DNA from: Arcicella sp.
GTDB taxonomy: Bacteria > Bacteroidota > Bacteroidia > Cytophagales > Spirosomataceae
NCBI GenBank assembly: GCA_025354645.1
Contig: JANXML010000309.1
Span: forward strand, 1 to 37,413
DNA length: 37,413 nt
Direction of reading: 5' to 3'
The translations under genes and the position numbers were made by a program. The notes beneath the pieces were generated by a model that was not told where the DNA came from, did not search any database, and worked only from the letters and a program-made list of their open reading frames with translations. Position 1 is the stretch's first letter. Each line of letters begins with the position of its first letter. This document shows, piece after piece, positions 1-7,802 of the stretch.

Positions 1-1
1 G

Positions 2-175
2 GGCTTAGCATATTCGGGTAATTCTGCCCTAATTGATTTTAAAGGGAATCAAGTTTTTTATCAAAAAGATTCAGAAGTTATTCATAATCAAATACTTAGC
101 AAAAAAGAATTAGAAGATTTTAGGATTAAATTTCCTGCATATTTGGATGCAGACGAATTTGAGATTATTCTGTAA
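2..175 (+). CDS. Carbon-nitrogen hydrolase (nitrilase superfamily) C-terminus, partial
   Basis: Only the last 57 codons lie inside the window; the gene starts upstream of base 1 and stops with TAA at 173-175. The fragment starts GLAYSGNSALIDFKGN and ends in KFPAYLDADEFEIIL. It matches the C-terminal part of omega-amidase (YafV-type) nitrilase-family enzymes, where a YSG-x-S-x-x-hydrophobic-D-x-x-G strand is followed by a helix and an R-x-x-F-P-x-x-x-D-x-D-x-F tail. The Glu-Lys-Cys catalytic residues are upstream and cannot be checked. If the assignment holds, it would hydrolyse alpha-keto-glutaramate or a related omega-amide in the cytoplasm. The SGNH hydrolase gene starts 15 bases downstream in the same direction, so the two may be co-transcribed. 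The family call is fairly secure; substrate is inference. Confidence 0.7.
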   Translation, partial: GLAYSGNSALIDFKGNQVFYQKDSEVIHNQILSKKELEDFRIKFPAYLDADEFEIIL

Positions 176-190
176 AACAACCCAATAATT

Positions 191-814
191 ATGATTCACA
201 GATACCTCTTCACAATATCTATCATTCTGAATATCAGCTTATTGATTCTTGTATTTCAATTGAAGGACAAAATATTTTCCCAACTTTTCCCTGCTTCAAA
301 AATTAATATTTTATTGATTGGCGATTCTTTGTTAGCCCAAGAAAACTGGAATGATTTATTAAACAGAAGTGACTTGAAAAACGATGCTTTTGGTGGAGCA
401 ATTACTCAACAAATTTTGTGGAATATTGAACGTGGAGAATTAATTATTAATCCTAAAACTGTGATAATTAATGGAGGGATAAACGACTTACTTTCGGGCG
501 TGCCAACGCAGAGAGTGTTTAAAAATTATCAGAAAATAATTGAAGTTTTAAGAAAAAATAATATTGAAATAATTGCTCATTTAGTTATATATACGGCTGA
601 TAATGAAGCAATTAACAAAGAAGTCTTTGTGCTAAATTTTCTATTGAAAGAATATTTTGATAGCCAGAAAATTGAATTTATTGATTTGAATATTCAACTT
701 TCTGACCATAAAAAACTTAAATCAAACTTCTCAACCGACGGTATTCATCTCCAAAAAGAAGCCTATCAAATCTGGACAAATGAACTCAAATCTAAACTGC
801 CACAGGGGCTTTAA
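191..814 (+). CDS. Membrane-anchored SGNH/GDSL-family hydrolase
   Basis: The 207-residue product carries the four SGNH blocks. GDSLL has the nucleophile Ser46; Gly68-Gly69 stand at block II; GGIND has Asn98 of block III; DGIHL has the Asp183/His186 pair of block V. Residues 6-23 form one hydrophobic segment (IS-rich, no clear cleavage site), so it is probably anchored with the catalytic domain outside the cytoplasm. The family hydrolyses esters (lipids, acetylated sugars, acyl chains on envelope polymers); the substrate cannot be read here. The start at ATG 191 follows the upstream stop by 15 bases. The 3' end runs 23 bases into the convergent thyA gene, so its last codons share DNA with the thyA C-terminus. 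Fold call secure, specificity unknown. Confidence 0.85.
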   Translation: MIHRYLFTISIILNISLLILVFQLKDKIFSQLFPASKINILLIGDSLLAQENWNDLLNRSDLKNDAFGGAITQQILWNIERGELIINPKTVIINGGINDLLSGVPTQRVFKNYQKIIEVLRKNNIEIIAHLVIYTADNEAINKEVFVLNFLLKEYFDSQKIEFIDLNIQLSDHKKLKSNFSTDGIHLQKEAYQIWTNELKSKLPQGL

Positions 815-1586
815 TTCCTGGATATGGTTCATAATTCAACAATTCAAAATCTTCATATTTAAAGCTGAAAATATCCTTCACATCGGGATTAATCTTCATG
901 GTTGGTAATGCTTTTGGCTCACGGGCAAGTTGCGTTTGCACTTGTTCAAAATGGTTTGAATAGATGTGCGTATCGCCACCCGTCCAAATGAAATCACCTA
1001 AATCTAAATTGCAAACTTGGGCAATCATCATGGTTAAAAGTGCATAAGAAGCAATGTTAAAAGGCACTCCCAAAAACACATCTGCCGAGCGTTGATATAA
1101 TTGGCAAGACAACTTATTATTCGCTACATAAAACTGAAAAAGAGCATGACAGGGCATCAGAGCCATTTCTGATAATTCGCCTACGTTCCAAGCACTCACA
1201 ATTATCCTCCTCGAATCTGGACTTTTTTTCAACGTTTCAATGACTTCTTTTAACTGGTCAATCACTTTTCCGTCCCGAGTTGTCCAACTTCTCCATTGTT
1301 TTCCATAAACGGGTCCTAAATCACCATTTTCATTTGCCCATTCATCCCAAATTTTTACGCCATTATCGGTCAAATATTTGATGTTAGTATCTCCATTAAT
1401 AAACCACAATAATTCGTGGATAATTGATTTTAAATGTACTTTTTTAGTCGTAACCATCGGAAAACCATCGTTCAAATTGAATCGCATTTGATAGCCAAAA
1501 ATTGAGGTAGTTCCAGTGCCTGTACGATCGGTTTTTTGAACACCAGTTTCAAGAATATGTTTGAGAAGGGTTTGATATTGTTGCAT
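792..1586 (-). CDS. thyA: Thymidylate synthase
   Basis: This enzyme methylates dUMP to dTMP with methylenetetrahydrofolate. The 264-residue length equals that of E. coli ThyA. Visible signatures are DRTGTGT near residue 20 (phosphate-binding loop), the catalytic Cys146 in [11 protein letters not shown] (the same number as in E. coli), the [18 protein letters not shown] block that binds dUMP, and GDTHIYSNH near residues 203-211. The protein ends in PVAV. Start is the only well-placed ATG. No dihydrofolate reductase gene, the frequent partner of thyA, is adjacent. The gene is convergent with, and overlaps by 23 bases, the SGNH hydrolase gene. The upstream spacer holds iterated GTTCTTAG-like repeats. 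Confidence 0.98.
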   Translation of the reverse strand: MQQYQTLLKHILETGVQKTDRTGTGTTSIFGYQMRFNLNDGFPMVTTKKVHLKSIIHELLWFINGDTNIKYLTDNGVKIWDEWANENGDLGPVYGKQWRSWTTRDGKVIDQLKEVIETLKKSPDSRRIIVSAWNVGELSEMALMPCHALFQFYVANNKLSCQLYQRSADVFLGVPFNIASYALLTMMIAQVCNLDLGDFIWTGGDTHIYSNHFEQVQTQLAREPKALPTMKINPDVKDIFSFKYEDFELLNYEPYPGIKAPVAV

Positions 1587-1589
1587 TTG

Positions 1590-1665
1590 GTTAGTTCTGG
1601 GTTCTTTGTTCTGAATTCTTGGTTTATAAAAACTTAGAACTTAGTACCAAGAACTAAGAACTATT
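1590..1665. repeat. Short iterated inverted repeat (GAACTAAG-type)
   Basis: The spacer upstream of thyA carries degenerate repeats of a heptamer-like unit, with TTCTGGGTTCTTTGTTCTGA on the left and CTTAGAACTTAGTACCAAG followed by AACTAAGAAC on the right. The two halves are roughly inverted copies around TGGTTTATAAAAAC. This looks like a simple intergenic iteration rather than a gene. Confidence 0.5.
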
Positions 1666-1680
1666 TTCAAAATTACATTC

Positions 1681-1719
1681 AAAAAAAGAATCCTGCAAGA
1701 TTTTAATTCTCACAGGATT
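1681..1719 (-). terminator. Rho-independent terminator of the small Cys/Lys-rich gene
   Basis: Read on the minus strand, an 11-bp stem (AATCCTGTGAG paired with CTTGCAGGATT, two G-T wobbles) with a 9-base loop is followed by CTTTTTTT. It lies 29 bases after the stop of the gene at 1749-1958 and before thyA, so the two minus-strand genes are probably separate transcription units. Confidence 0.7.
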
Positions 1720-1748
1720 ATTAATTCTGATTCGTTATCTTTTAAAGA

Positions 1749-1958
1749 TTAAGCCGATTTCTTCACAACCTTCTTATCTGCTTTTTTATCCGCTTTCGCT
1801 TCTTTTTCCATATCAGCACAGCATTTCGCTTTTGATTTGTCGCACTTCATAGCGGCTTTATCTTTGTCTGCACAACATTTTCCTTTGTCTTTATCACCCG
1901 CAAAAGATGAGCTTGCAACGAATGCCAATAATGATAAACCTAAGATTAATTTTTTCAT
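1749..1958 (-). CDS. Small secreted Lys/Cys-rich protein of unknown function
   Basis: This is a 69-residue protein. Residues 1-20 form a clean signal peptide (MKKLILGLSLLAFVASSSFA, cleavage predicted after the final Ala). The mature part of about 49 residues is dominated by Lys, Ala, Asp and Cys. It has two near-identical Cys blocks, GKCCADKDKAA and AKCCADMEKEA, with a lone Cys in MKCDKSK between them. The tail is a run of K/A/D/V residues. The paired Cys-Cys sites suggest metal binding or disulfide formation in the periplasm, but that is inference. The gene has its own terminator and no obvious operon partner. Signal peptide and terminator make it likely to be real despite low complexity. 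Confidence 0.75.
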   Translation of the reverse strand: MKKLILGLSLLAFVASSSFAGDKDKGKCCADKDKAAMKCDKSKAKCCADMEKEAKADKKADKKVVKKSA

Positions 1959-2029
1959 GTTATTATAATTTTTGATTGTTTGAAAATAACGTTAAATATA
2001 AAAGTTTTATTACAAAAATAATGCCTTTA

Positions 2030-2386
2030 TCAATACTGACCAGTTGCTAATAGAACTAATGTGCATGCTTCTTCAATTTCGATTCCTTTTGATTTTGCCA
2101 ATTTTTCAAATTCAAGATTTTCTGCTCCTGGATTAAAAATGATTCTTCGGGGCTTTTGTTTCAAAATATAATCCTGTAAATCAGGCTGATTTTTGGGTCC
2201 AACGTACATTGTTACTGTATCAATTTCATCAAAATCGGGATAAGTAGTATTAATTTTATTGCCCAGAATTTCTCCCTCTTTTTGCCCAACTAATTCAATT
2301 ATGTGTCCGTGTGCCAGCAAACTTTTTGCCGCTTTATAGGCATAGCGTTCAGGGTTTGTTGAAGCTCCTATGATTAAAGTTTTCAT
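2030..2386 (-). CDS. CoA-binding domain protein (CoA_binding_2 type)
   Basis: The 118-residue protein is a single Rossmann-like CoA-binding domain. It opens with KTLIIGASTNPERYAYKAA, the glycine-containing nucleotide loop typical of the YccU/CoA_binding_2 family, continues with the strand ELVGQ and a conserved IDTVTMYVGP segment, and then RRIIFNPGAEN near residues 80-90. It ends with the EACTLVLL strand. The length is normal for the family. These proteins resemble the CoA-binding domain of succinyl-CoA synthetase alpha chain without the ligase part; their cellular role is not established. It is divergent from the GH13-like gene, with a 200-bp spacer containing an operator-like palindrome. Confidence 0.85.
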   Translation of the reverse strand: MKTLIIGASTNPERYAYKAAKSLLAHGHIIELVGQKEGEILGNKINTTYPDFDEIDTVTMYVGPKNQPDLQDYILKQKPRRIIFNPGAENLEFEKLAKSKGIEIEEACTLVLLATGQY

Positions 2387-2462
2387 GTATTAGTTATTTT
2401 TAGAAGGGTATTTCAATTATTGAGAAATGAATTTTTGGTGTATAATTTTCAACTACCATTCA

Positions 2463-2492
2463 AAATAGTTTGCAAACTTTTGCAAACTATTT
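2463..2492. promoter_or_regulatory. Operator-like palindrome in the divergent spacer
   Basis: A perfect 11-bp inverted repeat (AAATAGTTTGC and GCAAACTATTT, 8-base spacer) overlaps two direct copies of TTTGCAAAC spaced about one helical turn (10 bases). It sits 95 bases before the GH13-like gene and 77 bases before the divergent CoA-binding gene. TTTGCAAA-type palindromes resemble LacI-family operators, so control of the glycosidase gene is a reasonable inference. No T-run follows on either side, which argues against a terminator. Confidence 0.5.
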
Positions 2493-2586
2493 CACGCTTT
2501 TTGCATATTTCTTCTTAATTTAAAACAATTTTTCAGGCACTTTTAGTTTCTTGATTAGTTGAAAAGACCATTTTTATAAAAAATTT

Positions 2587-4614
2587 ATGAATTTTCCTGA
2601 AACGTATGATGATTTTCGTTTATCATGGGCGAACAATCAGCAGACGGCTATATCATCGTATGTAGCTCAAAATCAAACATTTATTCCTAATTTACTTCCA
2701 GAACTTGCTGTACAAATGCCCGCTGTACAATTGGCGTATATTTTAGAAAAAAGATTTGGACAAGACAATTTTTTTCAAGCCTTAAATCCTGAAAATACGA
2801 TTGCAAGTCCCGTTCAAAATCATGAAAATGCGTCTTGGCTCAAAACTGTCAATATGGTTGGAATAAATGTTAGAACAATTGGAAGTTTTTGGAATGTTGT
2901 GAAATATTCACTTACCTTGCCTCAATCCCAATCTTCCATACATTTATTGCCGATTTGGGAATGTGGCGTAGTGGCAAGTTTGTATGGTATTGCCAGTTGG
3001 AATATTAATCCCGAGTTTTTTGACACCGAGTTCGCACTCGCTTTTCCTCATCTCAACACGGTCGAGAAACAGTTGAAAGTTGTAACAAATTTGCTTCATT
3101 TAATGGGAAAAACGGTTGGCATGGACGTGATTCCACACACTGATCGTTATTCAGAAATTACGTTGGCTAATCCTCATTTTTTTGAATGGCTTAAACGGAA
3201 AGAATTTGAAATTACTAATCATTCTGAGAATCTTCATGAAAAAGTACAAGAAGCAATTTTGGATTTTTTATATCAATACGGTGGGACATTTTCCGAATAT
3301 TATCCAAGACAAAAAGAGAAATTTTTCGACAATAACATTTTTTCGGAAGACAATCGTTTAAGATTCATTTTTGGCGAAAAATCTAATCTTACGGGACGAA
3401 CAGAAAGGCGAAATAAACTGATAAGTCATTTGTTTTCAATGGGTTATGAACCCGTTCCCGCCACAATGGCACCACCTTATAGAGGCTTGGAAGTTGACAA
3501 TCGAGAGGAGGCTAAAACGATTGATGATGATGGCAGAGTTTGGCGTGACTACGTAATTACAAAACCCGAAGGAATGTCAAGAGTATTTGGTCCTTTGGCA
3601 AGAGTAAAATTGTATGAATCTAAAAATGATAATGTCGATTGGGAAATAGATTTTACAAAACCACGTGTCGAAGTATGGGAATATATGTCCCAAAAATACC
3701 AGGGTTTTGCCAGTCAATATAACTTTGATTTCATGCGAGGGGATATGTCGCATGTGCAAATGAACCCTGCTGGAACTCCCTCAGAACTAAGTATTTACTA
3801 CGATATTCATAAATATATTAAAGAAAAAATTAATCAAGATAAACCTTATTTTGGATATTTTGCCGAGAGTTTCTTGGCACCACCCAACATCATGGCTTAT
3901 GGCAATGAAGAAGACCATTTGGAGGGTTCAGATACGGACACAACTTTGGGCGATTTACAATCAATGGCAGTGGGAACTGAAAGATTTGTTTCGGAATTTG
4001 CCAGGTATCATCATTTTTTAACCACTCGTAAGTTTGCCCCAAATTTTACCATAATGACTGCCGATAAAGATGACCCCCGTTTTGATGAGTTTTATCTTAG
4101 GGGTAATGAAATTAGGATTTTCATAGGATTGTTCTTAACGGATATGCCTTCTTATATGGCATTGGGGTTTGAACAACGAGACCCCCATCCAAACCCTGCC
4201 TCAAATGAACATTATACTAAATTATACGTTTTTCAATTTTCGGAAGGAGAAAAAGCAACTCATTCAAACTATCAATGGGGACAAAATGGCGGATTATTCA
4301 GTAAAATTTCTATCTTGAAATCCATTTCAGATAAAATTTATCCAACAATTGAAAATCAATCAATTGTATGGTTAATTAAACCAGATTTAACTGGTAAAAA
4401 CAAGATAATTGCATGGACTCAAAAGGAAAATCCCCAGTATATTTTTATGGTAAATCTAAATACTGAAGACGATGTTAAAATAGATACTTTAAAAATTATG
4501 GAAAAAACTGCTCAATTAAAGCCTTATTATTCAACAACTCAAAATAATAACGAAGAAGTAATATTTGATAAAGATATTATATCGAAAGGAGAATGTAGAA
4601 TTTACAAAATTTAA
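2587..4614 (+). CDS. GH13-like (alpha-amylase superfamily) glycosidase, divergent
   Basis: The 675-residue protein has no signal peptide, so it is probably cytoplasmic. It has a helical N-terminal part of about 90 residues, then a region that aligns by motif with a (beta/alpha)8 alpha-amylase barrel. GMDVIPHTDRYSE (179-191) corresponds to conserved region I. FDFMRGDMSHV (380-390) has the R-x-D arrangement of region II, which makes Asp386 the candidate nucleophile. GYFAESF has Glu427 as candidate acid/base. TADKDDP (491-497) stands where region IV would give the transition-state Asp. The last ~100 residues look like a beta-rich C-terminal domain. The motifs are far from canonical (H-T-D rather than N-H), so the substrate is open; a role with alpha-glucans or trehalose-like sugars is only inference. 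An operator-like palindrome lies upstream. Confidence 0.6.
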   Translation: MNFPETYDDFRLSWANNQQTAISSYVAQNQTFIPNLLPELAVQMPAVQLAYILEKRFGQDNFFQALNPENTIASPVQNHENASWLKTVNMVGINVRTIGSFWNVVKYSLTLPQSQSSIHLLPIWECGVVASLYGIASWNINPEFFDTEFALAFPHLNTVEKQLKVVTNLLHLMGKTVGMDVIPHTDRYSEITLANPHFFEWLKRKEFEITNHSENLHEKVQEAILDFLYQYGGTFSEYYPRQKEKFFDNNIFSEDNRLRFIFGEKSNLTGRTERRNKLISHLFSMGYEPVPATMAPPYRGLEVDNREEAKTIDDDGRVWRDYVITKPEGMSRVFGPLARVKLYESKNDNVDWEIDFTKPRVEVWEYMSQKYQGFASQYNFDFMRGDMSHVQMNPAGTPSELSIYYDIHKYIKEKINQDKPYFGYFAESFLAPPNIMAYGNEEDHLEGSDTDTTLGDLQSMAVGTERFVSEFARYHHFLTTRKFAPNFTIMTADKDDPRFDEFYLRGNEIRIFIGLFLTDMPSYMALGFEQRDPHPNPASNEHYTKLYVFQFSEGEKATHSNYQWGQNGGLFSKISILKSISDKIYPTIENQSIVWLIKPDLTGKNKIIAWTQKENPQYIFMVNLNTEDDVKIDTLKIMEKTAQLKPYYSTTQNNNEEVIFDKDIISKGECRIYKI

Positions 4615-4706
4615 CTGTTTATATACAAATTTATATTTTTTCAAAACATTCCGAAAAAACAAAAAGTTTTTGTCGTATAGTAGTAACGTTCAAATAAAAT
4701 AATTGT

Positions 4707-5306
4707 ATGACGGAAAAAAAAGCAGGTTTTGGAATGAAAAAAAATATCAGTTTTTGGAATGAAAAATGGGTAGATATTCCCTTTCCAGAAGTTGAAATAC
4801 CGCCTTTCTATAAAGTATCAAATTATGGACGTTTAAAGAGTTTTCAGAACGACCCGCAAGAAGGAGATATTATCGGGGGGTCTAAAATTCAAGGGTATAA
4901 GTCATTGAATATCAGAGCGAAAGGCAATAAATCATTAAATCGATATGTTCACAAATTAGTTGCCGAATTTTTTATTTCAAGAGATGATAATCCAGATAAA
5001 AAGTTTGTTCTTCATCTTGACCACGATAAATTAAACAACTATTGGGAAAATTTGAAATGGGCTACTCGTGATGAAATGACACTCCACAACAGGGAAAATC
5101 CAGCCGTGATTGATAGAGTAATACCGAAAAGAACTAAAAATTATAAATTGACCGAAAGCAAGGTTATTATGATTAAAAAGATGCTTAAGTCAGACAAGAA
5201 TCGATTGAAAATGATTGCCAAACAATTTGGTATTACTCACACACAACTCAATCGTATCCGCTCGGGTGAAAATTGGGGTCATGTGAAATTGGAAGAAGAC
5301 AAGTAG
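4707..5306 (+). CDS. NUMOD4-HNH homing-type endonuclease
   Basis: This 199-residue protein has three modules. Residues ~16-55 form a NUMOD4 domain (EKWVDIPFP, FYKVSNYGRLKSF). Residues ~77-128 form an HNH nuclease core (VHKLVAEFF, then LHLDHDKLNNYWENLKWAT, with the first His, the Asp and the Asn pair present). Residues ~145-190 form an HTH-like DNA-binding tail (KLTESKV, IAKQFGITHTQLNRI, W-x-x-V). It looks catalytically intact and acts as a sequence-specific DNA nicking or cutting enzyme in related phage and bacterial proteins. It is free-standing: neither neighbour is interrupted by it. An alternative start at the second Met (residue 10) is possible. It ends at a strong bidirectional terminator shared with the convergent CoA-transferase gene. 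Confidence 0.88.
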   Translation: MTEKKAGFGMKKNISFWNEKWVDIPFPEVEIPPFYKVSNYGRLKSFQNDPQEGDIIGGSKIQGYKSLNIRAKGNKSLNRYVHKLVAEFFISRDDNPDKKFVLHLDHDKLNNYWENLKWATRDEMTLHNRENPAVIDRVIPKRTKNYKLTESKVIMIKKMLKSDKNRLKMIAKQFGITHTQLNRIRSGENWGHVKLEEDK

Positions 5307-5339
5307 TGATTTTATAAAATAATTTCAAGGCTCTTCAAT

Positions 5340-5372
5340 AAAAAATCCATTCAACTTGAATGGATTTTTTAT
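5340..5372. terminator. Bidirectional Rho-independent terminator
   Basis: A self-complementary sequence AAAAATCCATTCAA / TTGAATGGATTTTT with a minimal loop is flanked by A-run and T-run, so it can act in both directions. It lies between the convergent HNH gene and the CoA-transferase gene. Confidence 0.85.
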
Positions 5373-5408
5373 TATAATGGTACGAATAACTTTACAATTC
5401 TTTTCTGA

Positions 5409-6806
5409 TTAAAATTTCATTTCAGCAATATCTCCTTCAATGATTAATTTACCCTCAGTAGCCATCTGAATGTCTTCAACGCTTAGTCCAGGAGCTATTT
5501 CTAATAATTTAAAACCTCCTTCGGGTAGCACTTCCAAAACGGCTAATTCAGTTACAATTTTTTTTACACAATTGAGTCCAGTGATAGGTAATGAACATTT
5601 TTTGAGCAATTTCGACTTTCCATCTTTACTCACGTGTTGCATGGCAACGATAATATTTTTGGCAGAAGCCACTAAATCCATCGCTCCGCCCATGCCTTTA
5701 ACCATTTTTCCAGGAATTTTCCAATTAGCAATATCCCCATTTTCCGAAACTTCCATCGCTCCCAAAATCGTTAAATCAACGTGTTCTCCACGAATCATGG
5801 CAAAACTTTCGGCAGAACTGAAAATTGATGAACCCGCTTGCATAGTAATCGTTTGTTTTCCTGCATTAATCAAATCGGCATCAACGTTTTCTTCGATGGG
5901 AAATGGTCCGATTCCTAATAAGCCATTTTCTGATTGCAAAACAACATTTATGCCCTCAGGAATGAAATTAGCGACTAATGTTGGAATACCGATGCCAAGA
6001 TTTATATATTGATTGTTCTTCAAGTCATAACTTATTCGCTTTGCTATGCCAAACTTGGTTAAGCCTTTCCCAATCACGTAGAATTGACTATTATCATTTT
6101 CTTGCCGTTGATTGGCACTCACGGTTCTTTGTTCAATTCTTTTTTCGTAGTTTTTACCTTGAAAAACTCGCTGAACGTAAATTCCAGGGACATGAATATC
6201 ATTTGGATTGAGCATCCCGAGAGGTACTAATTCTTCTACTTCTGCAATTGTAATTTTACCAGCCGAAGCCATCATTGGACTAAAATTTCGGGCTGTTCCT
6301 TTGAAAACAAGATTTCCAGATGAATCACCTTTCCAGGCTTTCACGATAGAAAAATCAGCCCTCAACCATGATTCCATTAAGTATTTTTTGCCATCAAATT
6401 CTCGAATTTCTTTACCTTCTGCCACTTCCGTTCCCACTCCTGCGGGAGTAAAAAAAGCTGGAATACCTGCACCTCCCGCTCGGATTCTTTCGGCTAAGGT
6501 GCCTTGTGGAATTAATTCTACTTCTAATTCTCCAGAAAGTAATTGGCGTTCAAACTCCTGATTTTCACCCACATACGAAGAAATCATTTTTTTAACTTGT
6601 CGAGTTTTTAACATTAATCCAATGCCAAAATCATCGACACCAGCATTATTTGAAATACAAGTTAAATCTTTTACACCCGTGCGAAGTAAAGCTGAAATTG
6701 AATTTTCTGGAATACCACAAAGTCCAAATCCTCCTAACATCAAAGTTGAGCCATTTGGAATGTCAGCAACGGCTTCATCAGCATTTTTCACTACTTTGTT
6801 TATCAT
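5409..6806 (-). CDS. Fused 3-oxoacid (succinyl-CoA:acetoacetate-type) CoA-transferase, A+B domains
   Basis: This 465-residue protein transfers CoA between a donor such as succinyl-CoA and a 3-oxoacid, allowing ketone-body or branched-chain breakdown. The A domain spans about 1-230 (LMLGGFGLCGIPENSI, ISNNAGVDDFG, RAGGAGIPAFFTPAGVGT). The B domain spans about 248-465 (INLGIGIPTLVANFIPEG, SENGLLGIGPFP, KMVKGMGGAMDLVASAK). The catalytic glutamate that forms the CoA thioester is Glu293 in SENG. In most bacteria the two halves are separate genes (scoA/scoB, atoD/atoA); here a hydrophilic linker at about 228-248 joins them, as in animal SCOT. The gene stands alone, convergent with the HNH gene and divergent from a secreted protein. 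Exact acyl specificity is not visible. Confidence 0.93.
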   Translation of the reverse strand: MINKVVKNADEAVADIPNGSTLMLGGFGLCGIPENSISALLRTGVKDLTCISNNAGVDDFGIGLMLKTRQVKKMISSYVGENQEFERQLLSGELEVELIPQGTLAERIRAGGAGIPAFFTPAGVGTEVAEGKEIREFDGKKYLMESWLRADFSIVKAWKGDSSGNLVFKGTARNFSPMMASAGKITIAEVEELVPLGMLNPNDIHVPGIYVQRVFQGKNYEKRIEQRTVSANQRQENDNSQFYVIGKGLTKFGIAKRISYDLKNNQYINLGIGIPTLVANFIPEGINVVLQSENGLLGIGPFPIEENVDADLINAGKQTITMQAGSSIFSSAESFAMIRGEHVDLTILGAMEVSENGDIANWKIPGKMVKGMGGAMDLVASAKNIIVAMQHVSKDGKSKLLKKCSLPITGLNCVKKIVTELAVLEVLPEGGFKLLEIAPGLSVEDIQMATEGKLIIEGDIAEMKF

Positions 6807-6921
6807 TTTATGTTGTTTCAGTGTTAAATTTCACCAAATGTAATAAGTGCTAAGGCTATTGCCAAAACACTTAAAAATATTTAATCAGAAAATAAAACTT
6901 AGCATTAAATTTACAAATATG

Positions 6922-6929
6922 TAGTTTTG
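6922..6929 (+). promoter_or_regulatory. Possible -7 promoter box (TAGTTTTG)
   Basis: The octamer matches the Bacteroidota -7 consensus TAnnTTTG and lies 57 bases upstream of the ATG at 6986. No clear -33 TTTG is seen, so this is a weak call. Confidence 0.35.
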
Positions 6930-6985
6930 TGATTTTTGATTCATCGGTAAAATTTATACTTTTATCAAAAAAATATTTGTCTCTT

Positions 6986-7738
6986 ATGAAAAAACTTGTC
7001 CTACTTATCACGTTGATTTCAACTTCAACACTCACCACTATTTCTCAAAAACTAACTGCACTTGATGTTCTTAAAAAAGCAACAGAAATTGCAGGTGGAG
7101 ATACTTGGCAAAACCCTAAAACTTTGCTATTAAAAGGCAATGCCGATTTTACGCCTTATGGTTTAGCGGACGATAAAAATGCTATTCATTTTGATAAATA
7201 CACGATGCACCGCATTTTTCCTCCTTATAACGACGAAGCTCATAAAGCGAACGGAAAAGTGCGTTTTGATGCAGCCTACAAGGATTCTACCTTTTTTTTA
7301 TTAAATTTTGATGGCAAAAAACAGACTTTAAATCTTTCAGAACGAGCTAAACCCTATGCTAAACAATTCAATTTGAGCAATAACTTTGGGTTTAGTATTA
7401 TACGTTTTGCCGATAAACCAGCGTTTCAAACAACCCTTTTAGGCGATGATTTTGTGGACGGTTTCCCTTGTTATATGATTAAAATAATCGACCCAAAAAT
7501 GAATATGACCGTCTTCGGAATTGATAAAAAAGACTTCTATATTCGCCAAGTTGCTTTTTCGACTGAGGTTGGATTTCATCATAGAATTTATTCGGATTTT
7601 AAGAAAGCCAAAAATATAAATTTCCTTCAACCAACTCGCTTACGAATCTATTTTGAAGGTTTGAAATGGGTGGATATTAAATGGAAAGAATTTTATGTGA
7701 ATCAAGAAATTGATGATAAGGTATTTGTTGTTGAATAA
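6986..7738 (+). CDS. Secreted protein of unknown function (LolA/outer-membrane-lipoprotein-sorting-like)
   Basis: The start at ATG 6986 is preferred over an upstream in-frame codon at 6929, because it begins directly with a signal peptide (MKKLVLLITLISTSTLTTIS, then QK). The mature protein is about 230 residues and beta-rich. It opens with a helix ALDVLKKATEIAGGDTWQN followed by KTLLLKGNADF, the pattern of LolA/LppX-fold periplasmic proteins (a helix, then antiparallel strands). The resemblance is by pattern only. No catalytic motif was recognised and the ligand is unknown. It is divergent from the CoA-transferase gene. A relic of a sugar kinase gene and a strong terminator follow it. Confidence 0.65.
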   Translation: MKKLVLLITLISTSTLTTISQKLTALDVLKKATEIAGGDTWQNPKTLLLKGNADFTPYGLADDKNAIHFDKYTMHRIFPPYNDEAHKANGKVRFDAAYKDSTFFLLNFDGKKQTLNLSERAKPYAKQFNLSNNFGFSIIRFADKPAFQTTLLGDDFVDGFPCYMIKIIDPKMNMTVFGIDKKDFYIRQVAFSTEVGFHHRIYSDFKKAKNINFLQPTRLRIYFEGLKWVDIKWKEFYVNQEIDDKVFVVE

Positions 7739-7802
7739 TTAAAATATTTTAATTTGAGTCGTTAAGTCTTTGTATCAATGATACATAAACAAAACCTACG
7801 AA

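Noticed and set aside
5470-6561. Open plus-strand frames across the CoA-transferase gene
   Set aside because: They are antisense shadows of a gene with clear family motifs on the minus strand; their proteins have no motif or signal peptide.
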